Part shown: piece after piece, positions 23,178-31,851 of the stretch | Numbering within the stretch: the stretch's first letter is position 1 | How the letters are laid out: each line of letters opens with the position of its first letter | Origin: CAIXLI01 sp964587125 | Lineage (GTDB): Bacteria; Pseudomonadota; Alphaproteobacteria; UBA9219 | DNA length: 64,000 nucleotides | Reading direction: 5' to 3' | Assembly: GCA_964587125.1 (NCBI GenBank) | Contig: CAZPKC010000004.1 | Location: forward strand, 55,246-119,245 | Notes under the pieces: model-generated | The model's input: only the letters and a program-made list of their open reading frames with translations | What the model was told of the DNA's origin: nothing | Databases searched by the model: none | Made by a program: the position numbers and the translations under genes

Positions 23178-24286
23178 AACGACTCATTTTTCTTTTTTCT
23201 GCGGCTTTTTTTCTTTGTTACGCGGCGCCGTGCGCCCGCGCGAGCGAAGAAGACAAGCTGCAAAAAGTCGAAGAACAACTGGCCGAGAAAAAGCATCAGG
23301 AAGAAATGCTGAATGCGACGGCGCAGGAGACCAGCAAGGGGTTGGAAGATTTGCGCCAGCGCATGATCTCATCGACCCAAAAGCTGCAGGAAAAAGAAGC
23401 CGAACAGGAAAATCTCGAAGACAAGCTCGACGATCTGACGCGGGAAATCGCGGAAAAAAGCAAGAACGCCAAAGAGGAACGCCGCCAGCTTTCGCTGATG
23501 GTCTCGGTGCTGGTCGATGTCGCGAGCCGTCCGCCCGAAAGCCTTTTCCTTCAGGATCGCGTCAAAACCGATCACATCCACCGCAGCCTTTTGCTTCAGG
23601 CCATTCTTCCGCGCCTCAAGGAACAGGCCGAAAGCGCGGCGCGGGATTTAATCACGCTTTACGATCTTCAAACGCGGCTGGCCGATCATAAGAAACTGGT
23701 CGCCGCCGCGCGCAGCAATTTGGAGAAGCAACAGGAAGACCTCGATCAAATGATCGCCACGCGGCAAGGCTTTCTCCAGCGCACCGAAGAGCAGAAAGCC
23801 GAGATCGCGCGGCATCTGGCCGCCTTGACCGAAGAAGCCAGCGACTTGAAGCAACTGATGGAAAAAGTCGCTCCTCCGCATGTCCGGAAAGCGTCGTCGC
23901 GCGGAGCCGTCGCGTTGAAATGGCCCGTATCCGGCGCGGTCCGTAAAAATTTCGGCGACAAGGACGCCGACGGCGTGACGAGCGAAGGCCTGACGCTGGC
24001 CGCTCCTTCAGGAGCCCCCGTCGTGGCTCCCTATGCGGGGCGCGTCGTCTTCGCGGGGCCTTTTCGCGGCTATGGGCAGATCATGATCTTGCAGCACGAT
24101 AACGGCTACCACACCTTTTTGTCCGGTTTTGGCCGCATCGACGCGGAAATGGGGCAGGATGTCGTTGCGGGCGAACCCTTGGGCGTTCTGCCGGTTAAGG
24201 CGGGAGTCCGGCCCGAACTCTATTTCGAATGGCGGCGGGGAGATCAACCCGTCGATCCGATGGGGGGATTGCAGAAAAAGGAATAA
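23174..24286 (+). CDS. envC: EnvC-like murein hydrolase activator
   Basis: A 370-residue periplasmic protein. A signal peptide (about 1-23, MKRLIFLFSAAFFLCYAAPC) is followed by a long coiled coil (25-230) and a C-terminal LytM/M23 domain (250-365). The usual zinc ligands of M23 peptidases are absent: GLTLAAPSG replaces the HxGxD site and PELYFEW replaces the HLHFE site. As in E. coli EnvC, it should therefore activate amidases at the septum rather than cut peptidoglycan itself. It overlaps gpmI by 4 bases. A gpmI-envC pairing is common in proteobacteria. Confidence 0.92.
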   Translation: MKRLIFLFSAAFFLCYAAPCARASEEDKLQKVEEQLAEKKHQEEMLNATAQETSKGLEDLRQRMISSTQKLQEKEAEQENLEDKLDDLTREIAEKSKNAKEERRQLSLMVSVLVDVASRPPESLFLQDRVKTDHIHRSLLLQAILPRLKEQAESAARDLITLYDLQTRLADHKKLVAAARSNLEKQQEDLDQMIATRQGFLQRTEEQKAEIARHLAALTEEASDLKQLMEKVAPPHVRKASSRGAVALKWPVSGAVRKNFGDKDADGVTSEGLTLAAPSGAPVVAPYAGRVVFAGPFRGYGQIMILQHDNGYHTFLSGFGRIDAEMGQDVVAGEPLGVLPVKAGVRPELYFEWRRGDQPVDPMGGLQKKE

Positions 24287-24373
24287 GATTAATATTTAAG
24301 CCAAACCTCTTAATTGACGCCCCCTTGCCATCGTTATAGGCTTTCAGGCGGAAGAGATTCGGAAGGGTGCATC

Positions 24374-24598
24374 ATGGAACGGCTCAAACAAGCATTGGAA
24401 GACCTCGACGAGGCGCTTTTCGCGCTTGAGGACAAAATCGAACTTAAGACGGCCAATTGGCGCGAAACGGTGAAACGTCAAACCGAGATTTTCAAACAAA
24501 GCCGCGCGCGCGAAGTCGAGATACTGGCGACGACGCAAAAAGTCGCGGCGCGGCTAGATCATACGATCGAGCACGTCGAACGCATCTTGCGCAATTAA
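24374..24598 (+). CDS. DUF4164-like small coiled-coil protein
   Basis: A 74-residue protein that is almost entirely one amphipathic helix (MERLKQALEDLDEALFALED, then KIELKTANWRETVKRQTEIF). In alphaproteobacteria such proteins (DUF4164) sit directly upstream of zapA, as here (17-base gap), and a role in division is inferred from that linkage. The frame opens at 24314, but the ATG at 24374 has GGAAGGG eight bases upstream. Confidence 0.75.
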   Translation: MERLKQALEDLDEALFALEDKIELKTANWRETVKRQTEIFKQSRAREVEILATTQKVAARLDHTIEHVERILRN

Positions 24599-24615
24599 CC
24601 GCGGAGGAAACGAAC

Positions 24616-24936
24616 ATGGCTTCGAAATCCGTCAAGTTAGGGATCACTCTTTACAATCGCGAATATACCGTCAATTGCGGCCCGGGAGAGGAAGCCCGTT
24701 TACAGCAAGTGGCGGACTTGGTTCAAAAAGAAATGGAAGCCGTCGCCGGAAAAGTCGGCAACGCGACCGAACCCCGCCATCTGATGCTAACCTGCCTTTC
24801 TCTGGCCGACAAAGTGCTCGAAGCGCGCAATAAAAATCTTAATGAGCTGAACAAACACGAAGATTTGTTCGTCGCCGCCGTCGATCACCTGAAACAGCGC
24901 GTCACCGAGCTTGCTTCTCAGGTGGGTAGAGCGTAA
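24616..24936 (+). CDS. zapA: Cell division protein ZapA
   Basis: A 106-residue Z-ring associated protein. The N-terminal domain (KSVKLGITLYNREYTVNCGP, GEEARLQQVADLV) is followed by the long C-terminal helix that dimerises. ZapA crosslinks FtsZ protofilaments at mid-cell. The start is set by GGAGGAAACGAAC upstream. Downstream lie 6S RNA and the 5-formyltetrahydrofolate cyclo-ligase, the conserved zapA-ssrS-fau order. Confidence 0.93.
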   Translation: MASKSVKLGITLYNREYTVNCGPGEEARLQQVADLVQKEMEAVAGKVGNATEPRHLMLTCLSLADKVLEARNKNLNELNKHEDLFVAAVDHLKQRVTELASQVGRA

Positions 24937-24944
24937 AAAGCCTT

Positions 24945-25125
24945 CGGAAGGTTCCTGCGCGATACGATAGGTAAGATATCCCCGGGGCCGATAATTAGAA
25001 CCTCTAGGGAGCTGTCCCTGTCTTGGCCGTGGTCAAGGTATATGGCGCCCACCTGCTTATGCAGGCCGCGGAGGAATGCACGCCGCCGTTCGCCGTGGTG
25101 CCTTCCACTTTTTTTGTTTGTGATG
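24945..25125 (+). ncRNA. ssrS: 6S RNA (regulator of sigma70 RNA polymerase)
   Basis: The 200-base gap between zapA and fau is where 6S RNA lies in many proteobacteria. The sequence is GC-rich and folds as a long rod: the outer arms ggaagg (about 24948) and ccttcc (about 25101) close it, and inner complementary blocks such as ccccgggg and gcggaggaatgcacgccgc flank a central region. A GTGG-tgcctt-CCAC hairpin followed by seven T closes the 3' side. 6S RNA mimics an open promoter and sequesters RNA polymerase in stationary phase. Ends are approximate. Confidence 0.7.
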
Positions 25126-25138
25126 AATTTTGTTTGTG

Positions 25139-25729
25139 ATGTTTTTATCTACGTCAGCGATCCGAAGGCGGAAAAGCATCCTGCGTGCAGAGGCGCTTGA
25201 TAAAAGGCGCGCGAATGCGGATACGAACAAAGAACGCTCTCTTAAACTGGCGGAAGTTTTCCTGAAAAGCATCCGGCTTGAAGAAGGGGCCGTTGTCGGA
25301 AGTTACTTTGCTTTTCGCGAAGAGATGGATCCTTCCGCGTTAAACGATATCTTGCGCGGGCAGGGGCACAAGATCGCGTTTCCGGTTGTTGTCGAAAAGG
25401 ATAAAAATAGAAGACCCCTTGTCTTCCGGATATACGAACAAGGCGACGGGCTTTTACTCAACTCTTACGGAATCCCGGAACCGGGCCCCGATGCTCAAAA
25501 GGTGAGACCCGATGTTCTTCTGGTTCCGCTGCTGGCTTTTGATTCCCAGCGCTACAGGCTTGGATATGGCAAGGGGTATTACGACATAACGCTCAAAAAC
25601 TTGCGCGCCCATAAACCTGTCGTCGCGATAGGAATTGCCTATGACTATCAGAAAGTTGACGAACTTCTTCCCGTGAGGCCGCATGACGTTCGCATGAGCA
25701 AAATTGTCACGGATATTAACGTTTATTAA
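25139..25729 (+). CDS. fau: 5-formyltetrahydrofolate cyclo-ligase
   Basis: A 196-residue enzyme that converts 5-formyl-THF to 5,10-methenyl-THF with ATP. Family features are the basic N-terminus (SAIRRRKSILRAEALDKRR), VGSYFAFREEMDP, the LLVPLLAFDSQRYRLGYGKGYYD active-site loop (near 145), and the closing AIGIAYDYQKVDELLPVRPHD. It is linked to 6S RNA upstream. The start is uncertain: ATG at 25139 or TTG at 25130, neither with a clear ribosome binding site. Confidence 0.92.
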   Translation: MFLSTSAIRRRKSILRAEALDKRRANADTNKERSLKLAEVFLKSIRLEEGAVVGSYFAFREEMDPSALNDILRGQGHKIAFPVVVEKDKNRRPLVFRIYEQGDGLLLNSYGIPEPGPDAQKVRPDVLLVPLLAFDSQRYRLGYGKGYYDITLKNLRAHKPVVAIGIAYDYQKVDELLPVRPHDVRMSKIVTDINVY

Positions 25730-25808
25730 CACATCCCTGCCACACTTCGGGCTAATTTAGCGGCTACTCCTGATTCCACCTTTCTCTCACCAACCAACGG
25801 AGCAAAGC

Positions 25809-26123
25809 ATGATCACCAAAAAATCCATCGGCTTGACTGTCTTGGCGCTTTCTCTCGCCTTAAGCCTTCCGGCTTACGCGCAGACAACCCCAACCACCAC
25901 GCCTCCTCCTCCGCCCGCAGGAATGACGCCGCATAAGAACTTCGAGCATCCCGAATTCCGCGAGGAAATGGAAAAAATCCGCCAGGAACGCGAAGAGATC
26001 AGAGGAGAAATGGACAAGCTGAAGGTGGAAATGGACAAGCTTCATGAACGCGAAGCCAAACTTCATGAACGCGAAAAAATCCTTCATGAAAAGATGCAAG
26101 CCGCGCGCAAGGAACATCAATAA
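25809..26123 (+). CDS. Secreted coiled-coil protein
   Basis: A 104-residue protein with a signal peptide (1-24, cleaved after AYAQ or nearby), a Pro/Thr linker (TTPTTTPPPPPAG) and a highly charged helix whose heptads repeat almost exactly (KLHEREAKLHEREKILHE). It would be a soluble or envelope-associated periplasmic coiled coil. No family name is recognised. A bidirectional terminator follows. The ribosome binding site is a modest GGAGCAAAGC. Confidence 0.75.
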   Translation: MITKKSIGLTVLALSLALSLPAYAQTTPTTTPPPPPAGMTPHKNFEHPEFREEMEKIRQEREEIRGEMDKLKVEMDKLHEREAKLHEREKILHEKMQAARKEHQ

Positions 26124-26156
26124 GTTTTCTGACGCTGTAATGCCTTAGACAAAAAG

Positions 26157-26192
26157 AGGACGATGCGCTCGATCGCGTGTCGTCCTTTTTTT
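26157..26192. terminator. Bidirectional rho-independent terminator
   Basis: AGGACGA (26157-26163) pairs with TCGTCCT (26180-26186) and is followed by a T run on the plus strand. On the minus strand the same hairpin is followed by CTTTTTG. It ends both the coiled-coil gene and the convergent helicase gene. Confidence 0.88.
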
Positions 26193-26203
26193 AGTTCCTC
26201 ATC

Positions 26204-27670
26204 TTAGTTTGCCTTGTTCGTCTGTTTGCGGACGAAGTTTTTTCCGCCGTGGCGGGGATTGTTCCCGAATGCCCCGTTGTCGCGGGATTTATCGCCGTGC
26301 GGACGCTCGGGGCGCGGCCGATCGTTGGATGTGTCCCTGCCCTGAGACCACCTGCCATAAATTTTTTCGCCTTTTGACGCATCATTCTGCACGCGTTCGC
26401 CGTTGGGCTTATCGTTATGCGGATGCTTGCCGCGAGAGAGCGCGTGAAGCGGCTGATCGCTCCGGGCGCGGTCGTCCTCTGCGCGCCTGCCGTCGCGCTT
26501 CCAGAAAGGCTTGCGGCTTTTTTCTTTTGAACCGAATTCCCGGCGGGAATTGTTTTTGCGCTGCTGCGCGGGTTCCTTGAAATCGCCGCCCTTGATGAGC
26601 CGTTGAATGGCGCGCCATTTAGCGCTGTCCGCAGATGTCACAAAGCTGATCGCCTCGCCTTCGGCCCCGGCGCGCGCGGTGCGGCCGATGCGGTGGATAT
26701 AGTCTTCGGGAGCCATCGGCACGTCATAGTTGATGACGTGCGCGATATGCGGAATGTCGAGCCCCCGCGCGGCGACGTCGGTCGCAACGAGGATGCGATA
26801 GCGCTCGTCGCGGAAATTCTGGATGACGCGGTCGCGCCGCCGTTGCTGGAGATTGCCGTGAATGGCGTCCGATCTCAGGCCTTCCTTGTTCAGCTTGTCG
26901 GAAAGTTTTTGCGCGCCCCACTTGGTCTTGGTGAAAACGATGATCGAGCCTTTGCGCGTCTTTATTTGCTCGATCAATTTGCCGTATTTTTCGGCGTCGG
27001 TAACGTGAATCATTTCCTGCTTGATTTTTTCCAAAGGAGTCGTCGTCGATCCGACCGCGATGCGGACGGGATCGCGCATGTATTTTGAGGACAACTTGAC
27101 GATATTGGAGGGCATCGTCGCCGAGAACAAAAGCGTCTGGCGATCGGAAGGAACGTGCTTCAAAATCCGCTCGATCTGAACGCCGAATCCCATGTCCAGC
27201 ATCCTGTCCGTTTCGTCGAGCACGAGGTAGCGGACGCGGTTCAACTTCAAACTGCCGCGCTCCAGATGATCGTTGATGCGTCCCGGCGTGCCGACGATCA
27301 GGCGCGGATGAAAATGAAGCTGGTGCAACTGGCGCGGCATCGATTCCCCGCCGATTAAAAGCGCGGTACGGATATCAAGCACCGGGATCATCGGCTCCAG
27401 AGCCGCGACGACTTGCGCCGCCAATTCCCGCGTCGGGGTCATGATCAAAGCGGTCGCTTCGGGATTCGCCATAAGCCCCGCGATAACGGGGATGCCGAAC
27501 GCGCCGGTTTTTCCGGTTCCCGTTTGCGCGGAGCCGAGGATATCTCTTCCTTCGAGCGCCAACGGAAGCGCTTGAGCCTGAATGGGGGTTGGTTTCGTAA
27601 ATTGGATGCGCGCGAGCGCGTGCGTCAATTTGGCCGGAAGGCCGTAAGAGTCAAAAGTCGAATGAGGCAT
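26204..27670 (-). CDS. DEAD-box family ATP-dependent RNA helicase (DETD variant)
   Basis: A 488-residue helicase. Motifs are the Q motif (FTKPTPIQAQALP), I (SAQTGTGKT), Ia (PTRELAAQV), II (VLDETDRMLDMGF), III (FSATMP), IV-V (VATDVAARGLDIP) and VI (HRIGRTARAG). Residue three of motif II is Thr, so the box reads DETD rather than DEAD. The C-terminal 120 residues are a basic, Arg/Asn/Gly/Asp-rich tail of the RhlE type that binds RNA. It lies downstream of the cold-shock gene on the same strand, separated by a terminator. Both act in cold or RNA-structure adaptation. Confidence 0.93.
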   Translation of the reverse strand: MPHSTFDSYGLPAKLTHALARIQFTKPTPIQAQALPLALEGRDILGSAQTGTGKTGAFGIPVIAGLMANPEATALIMTPTRELAAQVVAALEPMIPVLDIRTALLIGGESMPRQLHQLHFHPRLIVGTPGRINDHLERGSLKLNRVRYLVLDETDRMLDMGFGVQIERILKHVPSDRQTLLFSATMPSNIVKLSSKYMRDPVRIAVGSTTTPLEKIKQEMIHVTDAEKYGKLIEQIKTRKGSIIVFTKTKWGAQKLSDKLNKEGLRSDAIHGNLQQRRRDRVIQNFRDERYRILVATDVAARGLDIPHIAHVINYDVPMAPEDYIHRIGRTARAGAEGEAISFVTSADSAKWRAIQRLIKGGDFKEPAQQRKNNSRREFGSKEKSRKPFWKRDGRRAEDDRARSDQPLHALSRGKHPHNDKPNGERVQNDASKGEKIYGRWSQGRDTSNDRPRPERPHGDKSRDNGAFGNNPRHGGKNFVRKQTNKAN

Positions 27671-27682
27671 AAATATTCTTTC

Positions 27683-27725
27683 AAAAAAGGAGAGGGGCGA
27701 CCGGCCCTCAAGCCAATCGCCCCTC
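27683..27725 (-). terminator. Rho-independent terminator after the cold-shock gene
   Basis: On the minus strand GAGGGGCGA (complement of 27717-27725) pairs with TCGCCCCTC (complement of 27692-27700), followed by a TTTTTT tract. It lies between the cold-shock gene and the helicase start, 13 bases before the latter's ATG, so read-through would be needed for cotranscription. Confidence 0.85.
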
Positions 27726-27755
27726 GCCCAAGCTTGTAAAAGCTCTTGCCGCAGC

Positions 27756-27971
27756 TTATTGAGCCGCGTCGATCACTTTGAGATTAGCCGCCGAGGTCTT
27801 ACCCTTTTCGGTCGCCAATTCATAAGAGAGCTTCTGGCCTTCGCGAAGATCGCGCAGACCCGCGCGTTCGACCGCGCTGATATGCACAAAAACGTCTGCG
27901 CCGCCGGCATCCGGTTGAATGAATCCATAACCCTTGGTGCCGTTAAACCACTTGACTGTACCTGTCGCCAT
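27756..27971 (-). CDS. Cold-shock domain protein (CspA family)
   Basis: A 71-residue single cold-shock domain: MATGTVKWFNGTKGYGFIQP with RNP1 (KGYGFI) and RNP2 (VFVHI). It binds single-stranded RNA and DNA and acts as an RNA chaperone. AAGGA lies eight bases upstream of the ATG. The upstream region (27972-28293) is over 300 bases long, consistent with the long regulated leader of csp genes. Confidence 0.95.
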   Translation of the reverse strand: MATGTVKWFNGTKGYGFIQPDAGGADVFVHISAVERAGLRDLREGQKLSYELATEKGKTSAANLKVIDAAQ

Positions 27972-28293
27972 AGTCTGTATCCTTTAGTCTAGCATTGGCC
28001 GGCATCACCACGACACCCGCGCCGAGTTAGCGCCAAAATCACGCAAGCCAAGCTTCGTTTATTTCAGCAACTCCAAGCGCGAGAAAATCAAAACGGCGTT
28101 TTTAAAGCGACCGTTCAGGCATCCAGCGCAAGAGAGAGTCTCCTAAACTCGCCGACGTAACTAGGCTAAAACCTTTTAAAAAGCAAGGAGGAAGTGGAAA
28201 AGAGGCCTTCCGCGGTCGGCATTCGGGCTGCCGGGAAAAGAGAGCAAACGCCCTAACCCTTTGCCGTGAATGCCCTCTTTAAGAGTCCTGACC
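27972..28293. other. Long csp leader/promoter region and end of the OmpA gene
   Basis: A 320-base stretch with no open frame worth calling. It must hold the promoter and 5' leader of the cold-shock gene and the 3' end of the OmpA transcript. No clear terminator hairpin with a T run is seen after the OmpA stop. Confidence 0.5.
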
Positions 28294-30660
28294 CTAGTCG
28301 TTCACTTTCACGTCGACGCGGTCTGCCGGACCTTCGGGCGCGTTCGACCCTTCGGCGTGAACATCGACGCGGCTTTGGGAAACGCCTTTCGACGACAAAT
28401 AATCCCGCACGGCCAAGGCGCGGGTCAACGACAGGCGTCGGGCGTCGCGCGTGGTCGATCCGGCGCTGTCGGCATAGGCGATCAGGGAAATACGCGTTCC
28501 CTGATTGCTTTGCAGAACGGCGACGATCTTATCCAGAGTCGACGTTGCGCTTGCATCGAGGCTTCCCAAACCGCGCGCGAACGAAAGAGTCGAAAGGGCG
28601 GGATCGAGCGCCACAAGCTTAGGCACAACGCGCGCCGTATGATCGTCGGCGGTTTCCTGAAGAACGGGGGCCGTCGGCAACGTATCTCTCACCGCAGGAG
28701 GCTGGAGAGGAGTCGAATCCTCGGGGCTTGGCGTCGTTGCGGGAGCGGCGTCGCCGGAAACGCTAGCAGCCTCGGGAATCGGCGAAGGCGCGGGCGCGGA
28801 ATCGAAAGATTTCGGCGGCGTCGGAACGGGCGTCGTTTTCTCTTCCGGCGGCGCGGGCGTCTCGGCTGTGGAAGGAAGAGGCTTGATCGTCGCGCAAGAA
28901 ACCTTGTTTTTACCCGTGCCGCATGTCCAAATCCACGGGTTCGAGCCGATGACGGCGCTGGCTTTACCCCCTAGGCACAGTTCGGAGTCGGGAGCTTTCT
29001 GTGCCGGCAATCCGGCCGCAGCTCCGCAGGCAAATTTGGGAGCGGCGGGTTTAGTCGCGGGTTTGGGGGCAGGCGCAGCTGCCGCCGTCGGCATCTGCAG
29101 GAAATGCGTCGTGTCGGAGGGCGTCGAAGCCTTCGCCGGTTTCTCCGGCTCGGCGGTTTCGCTCTTTAAGGACAGCGTTTTGCAAGACGAAGTCGCGCCC
29201 CCGTTGCTCGTGCAAGACCACGTCCACGGCCCGTTGCCGTTAACGGCGCTCGCGGTTCCTTCGCGGCACAAATCCTTTTCCGGAGCTTCGTAAGCCATCG
29301 TTTCGGAAGCTATGCCGCACAATTCCCCGTTTTCGGGCTCCGCCGCTTCCTCATGAGAAGGCGGCGCGGGCTCTTCGGCGGCAGGCTTGGAAGGAGAAGC
29401 GGGAGCAGAAACAGCCGGTTCGACCGCGGATTCCGCCGGCAAGGCTTTTTCGGGTTCGGAAGGCCTTGGGGTTGGTTCCTCATCGGTGACGGGAACGACA
29501 ACCGTTTCCGATTCAGAAGAGGCCGAAACGGGAGCGACGCAGCTTTCGTTCGCGCCCTTTCCGTCTCCCCTGCACGTCCACGTCCACGGGCCGCTTCCCT
29601 TGACGGTCGAAGCGGCGCCCGCTTTGCACAAGCCGGAAGAAGGCGCCGACGCGGCAATCGCGCCGTTAGCCGGACCGCAAACGCCGTTCAAAGCCGGAAC
29701 ATGCTTGTGCGCCAGGCAAGCCACGGCAGTCCCGCCGTTGACGCCAGAGCAAGCCCACGTCCACGGCCCGTCGCCGTTGACGGAACCCGGAATTCCCCGT
29801 TCGCACAAATTGGCCGTCGGCGCATCGTCGAAATCATTCTTCGAAGCATCGCCGCAAACGCCGTCGATCCTGTCCGTTTGCGCCGAAGGAGATTCAGGCG
29901 GCGCGCACGTGTTGGTCGTCCAAAAATCATGCAGCGTTCTGTCCGAGCAATCCTCGCGCGTCTCGCCGGAAATTTTGCCGACGAACGAAGGCGGATAACC
30001 GGCCTCGCTGCAGCTTTTTTCCCATTTCTGGATGTTTTTGTAACAGGACGGGCTCGATCCGGATAAATCTTCCGAAGAAGCCGCGCCGGAAAGCGTCGAA
30101 GCTTGCTGCGTCCCTGCGGCGGACGCCGGAGGCGAAGGAGAAACTTCTCCGAGATTTTTGGGCGCTTGGCCGGGCACATAAGCGATGCCGGAAGAATTCG
30201 CGGGCGCGCTTGGAACGGAAGCGGCGCTCGAAACTGCGGGCGCGCTTGAAATCAAAGCCACGGGAGCTTCCTTGGCGGGAGGCTGCGCTTGCGGAAGCGA
30301 AGGAACGGCTTTCGGCGCCGCGACGCTGGCCGAAGCGGCGGCGGGAACCTCGTATTTTTGCAAAACCGCCTTCATGCCCTGCAACATCAAAAGCCCGCTC
30401 GCATCCGGCAAGGAAGGAGCGAAACTGGTCGCGGGTTTCGGGGGATGCGCTTTCAAAACGTCTTCAAGCGTCAAGGTTCCCGCGGCAAGCGGAGAACCCT
30501 GATAAGCTTCCGTCGGAGGGATTTCCACGGGAACGGCCTGATCGATAAAAGTCTGCACCGAAGGCGTCGTCGCGGCGTTGGCGCACAAAGCGCTCATGCC
30601 GAAGACAAAGGCCGGAACGATCAGCAAACCGCTGGCTTTAGATAATTTCCGCAAAGACAT
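28294..30660 (-). CDS. Large OmpA-family protein with four Cys/Trp repeats
   Basis: A 788-residue exported protein. The signal peptide is about 1-30 (SGLLIVPAFVFGMSALCANA). An Ala/Pro/Ser-rich low-complexity stalk follows, then four repeats of about 45-50 residues, each built as CG..(10-14)..LC..G.....V.G..PWTWxC.G......C with four cysteines, at roughly residues 265-315, 322-370, 440-490 and 545-595. A second Pro-rich linker leads to a C-terminal OmpA peptidoglycan-binding domain (LIAYADSAGSTTRDARRLSL, VDVHAEGSNAPEGPADRVDV). The C-terminus should anchor it to peptidoglycan while the repeats form disulphide modules. Start: MSLRKLSK at 30660; the longer frame has no better site. Confidence 0.82.
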   Translation of the reverse strand: MSLRKLSKASGLLIVPAFVFGMSALCANAATTPSVQTFIDQAVPVEIPPTEAYQGSPLAAGTLTLEDVLKAHPPKPATSFAPSLPDASGLLMLQGMKAVLQKYEVPAAASASVAAPKAVPSLPQAQPPAKEAPVALISSAPAVSSAASVPSAPANSSGIAYVPGQAPKNLGEVSPSPPASAAGTQQASTLSGAASSEDLSGSSPSCYKNIQKWEKSCSEAGYPPSFVGKISGETREDCSDRTLHDFWTTNTCAPPESPSAQTDRIDGVCGDASKNDFDDAPTANLCERGIPGSVNGDGPWTWACSGVNGGTAVACLAHKHVPALNGVCGPANGAIAASAPSSGLCKAGAASTVKGSGPWTWTCRGDGKGANESCVAPVSASSESETVVVPVTDEEPTPRPSEPEKALPAESAVEPAVSAPASPSKPAAEEPAPPSHEEAAEPENGELCGIASETMAYEAPEKDLCREGTASAVNGNGPWTWSCTSNGGATSSCKTLSLKSETAEPEKPAKASTPSDTTHFLQMPTAAAAPAPKPATKPAAPKFACGAAAGLPAQKAPDSELCLGGKASAVIGSNPWIWTCGTGKNKVSCATIKPLPSTAETPAPPEEKTTPVPTPPKSFDSAPAPSPIPEAASVSGDAAPATTPSPEDSTPLQPPAVRDTLPTAPVLQETADDHTARVVPKLVALDPALSTLSFARGLGSLDASATSTLDKIVAVLQSNQGTRISLIAYADSAGSTTRDARRLSLTRALAVRDYLSSKGVSQSRVDVHAEGSNAPEGPADRVDVKVND

Positions 30661-30887
30661 GTGCCGGACACAACCTGTTTGTGCTATCCCAATTCTCGAC
30701 CTGCGACGGTATAGAATCAATAGGTTACATTTCTAAACCGCGATTGTTTTAAAGGAAAGCCCTTTCGCTGCGAAAAGCGGAAGCGTCCGGCCCAAGACAT
30801 CATCCTTTCCTTGACTCCCTCCGGTTTTTTGTTTTACCACCAGCACCTTACCGGACAGGCTGTTTTTCAGGCCTGCGGAAGGGTCAC

Positions 30888-30974
30888 GCCCAGGTGGCGA
30901 AATTGGTAGACGCACTAGCTTCAGGTGCTAGCGGCCGCAAGGTCATGGAAGTTCGAGTCTTCTCCTGGGCACCA
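30888..30974 (+). tRNA. tRNA-Leu (anticodon CAG)
   Basis: An 87-base class II tRNA. The acceptor stem GCCCAGG pairs with the CCTGGGC before ACCA. The anticodon loop TTCAGGT reads CAG between CTAGC and GCTAG. A variable arm (ggccgcaaggtc) and the T arm GTTCGAGTC are present, and CCA is encoded. Confidence 0.95.
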
Positions 30975-31032
30975 GCCTTCGCCAACGCTTCGAGCGGAGC
31001 GAAGAAAGGCGATCTTGAAAAGGATGAAGTCA

Positions 31033-31851
31033 ATGTCATCCGGCATCGGATATAAAATTCCCATCTTTGGCGAAACGTCCCATGCGGGAAGCTATAAAAA
31101 TGTTCCCGTCGATCTGAACGATCCCCGTGCCGCGGAGCCCCTCGTCAAATTTTCGGATTTCGGCATCGCCTGCGACGATTTCGCGGCGCGTTCCCTGTGC
31201 GGGGACGAGCCTTACAAGGAAAAAATCGGCGGCGCTTTGCAGGATGTCTGGGGACGCAAAACGGTGGCGGAAAAGCTGAAATGCGCGAACGAGCTTTTGC
31301 GCCTCGAAGGTTTGGAAATTATGGTCTGGGACGCCTATCGTTCGATCGAAAGCCAGAAAGGCATTTGGGACTATTACCTCAGGCAGGCCGCGCGGCGGTT
31401 GCCCCGCGCGTCGGAAGAAGAGAGAAAGAGGTATGCGCTAAACCTCGTTTCCGATCCCACGGGATTTGACCCTGCGAATGCCGCGACGTGGCCCATCCAT
31501 TCGTGCGGGGGGGCGGTCGATGTGGGCCTGCGCGATCTTAAAACGGGCGAATTTCCAGATATCAGCGCCGGATTCGACGAGAAAGGCCGCATCCCCCGCA
31601 GCGACGCTTTGGAACGCAGGTTGCTCGCGCATGAAATTGCGGAGGATGATCCCCGCCTTATCCGCCGCCGCTTGCTGCATGCAGCGATGGCGCATGAGGG
31701 GTTTATCAATTACCCGTTCGAATACTGGCATTTCGATTACGGTGATCAAATGTACGTGCTCTATTCGCGCCTGCTTAAACTTCCCGATGCGCCGCAGGCG
31801 GCGTGGTACGGCACGGCCGATTCCCCGGAAATTTTGGAGAGGAATGGATAA
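31033..31851 (+). CDS. D-Ala-D-Ala dipeptidase of the VanX/DdpX type
   Basis: A 272-residue member of the M15D peptidases. Zinc-site residues are visible: IHSCGGAVDVGL (near 153-165, the SxHxxGxAxD-like motif), and HEGFINYPFEYWHFDYGDQMY with the catalytic Glu and the third zinc His (near 220-238). VWDAYRSIESQ supplies the conserved Arg. Such enzymes split D,D-dipeptides, in vancomycin resistance or in recycling of wall fragments. There is no signal peptide, so it acts in the cytosol. The start at 31033 has AAGG nine bases upstream. It is coupled (TAATG) to the following PLP enzyme. Confidence 0.88.
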   Translation: MSSGIGYKIPIFGETSHAGSYKNVPVDLNDPRAAEPLVKFSDFGIACDDFAARSLCGDEPYKEKIGGALQDVWGRKTVAEKLKCANELLRLEGLEIMVWDAYRSIESQKGIWDYYLRQAARRLPRASEEERKRYALNLVSDPTGFDPANAATWPIHSCGGAVDVGLRDLKTGEFPDISAGFDEKGRIPRSDALERRLLAHEIAEDDPRLIRRRLLHAAMAHEGFINYPFEYWHFDYGDQMYVLYSRLLKLPDAPQAAWYGTADSPEILERNG

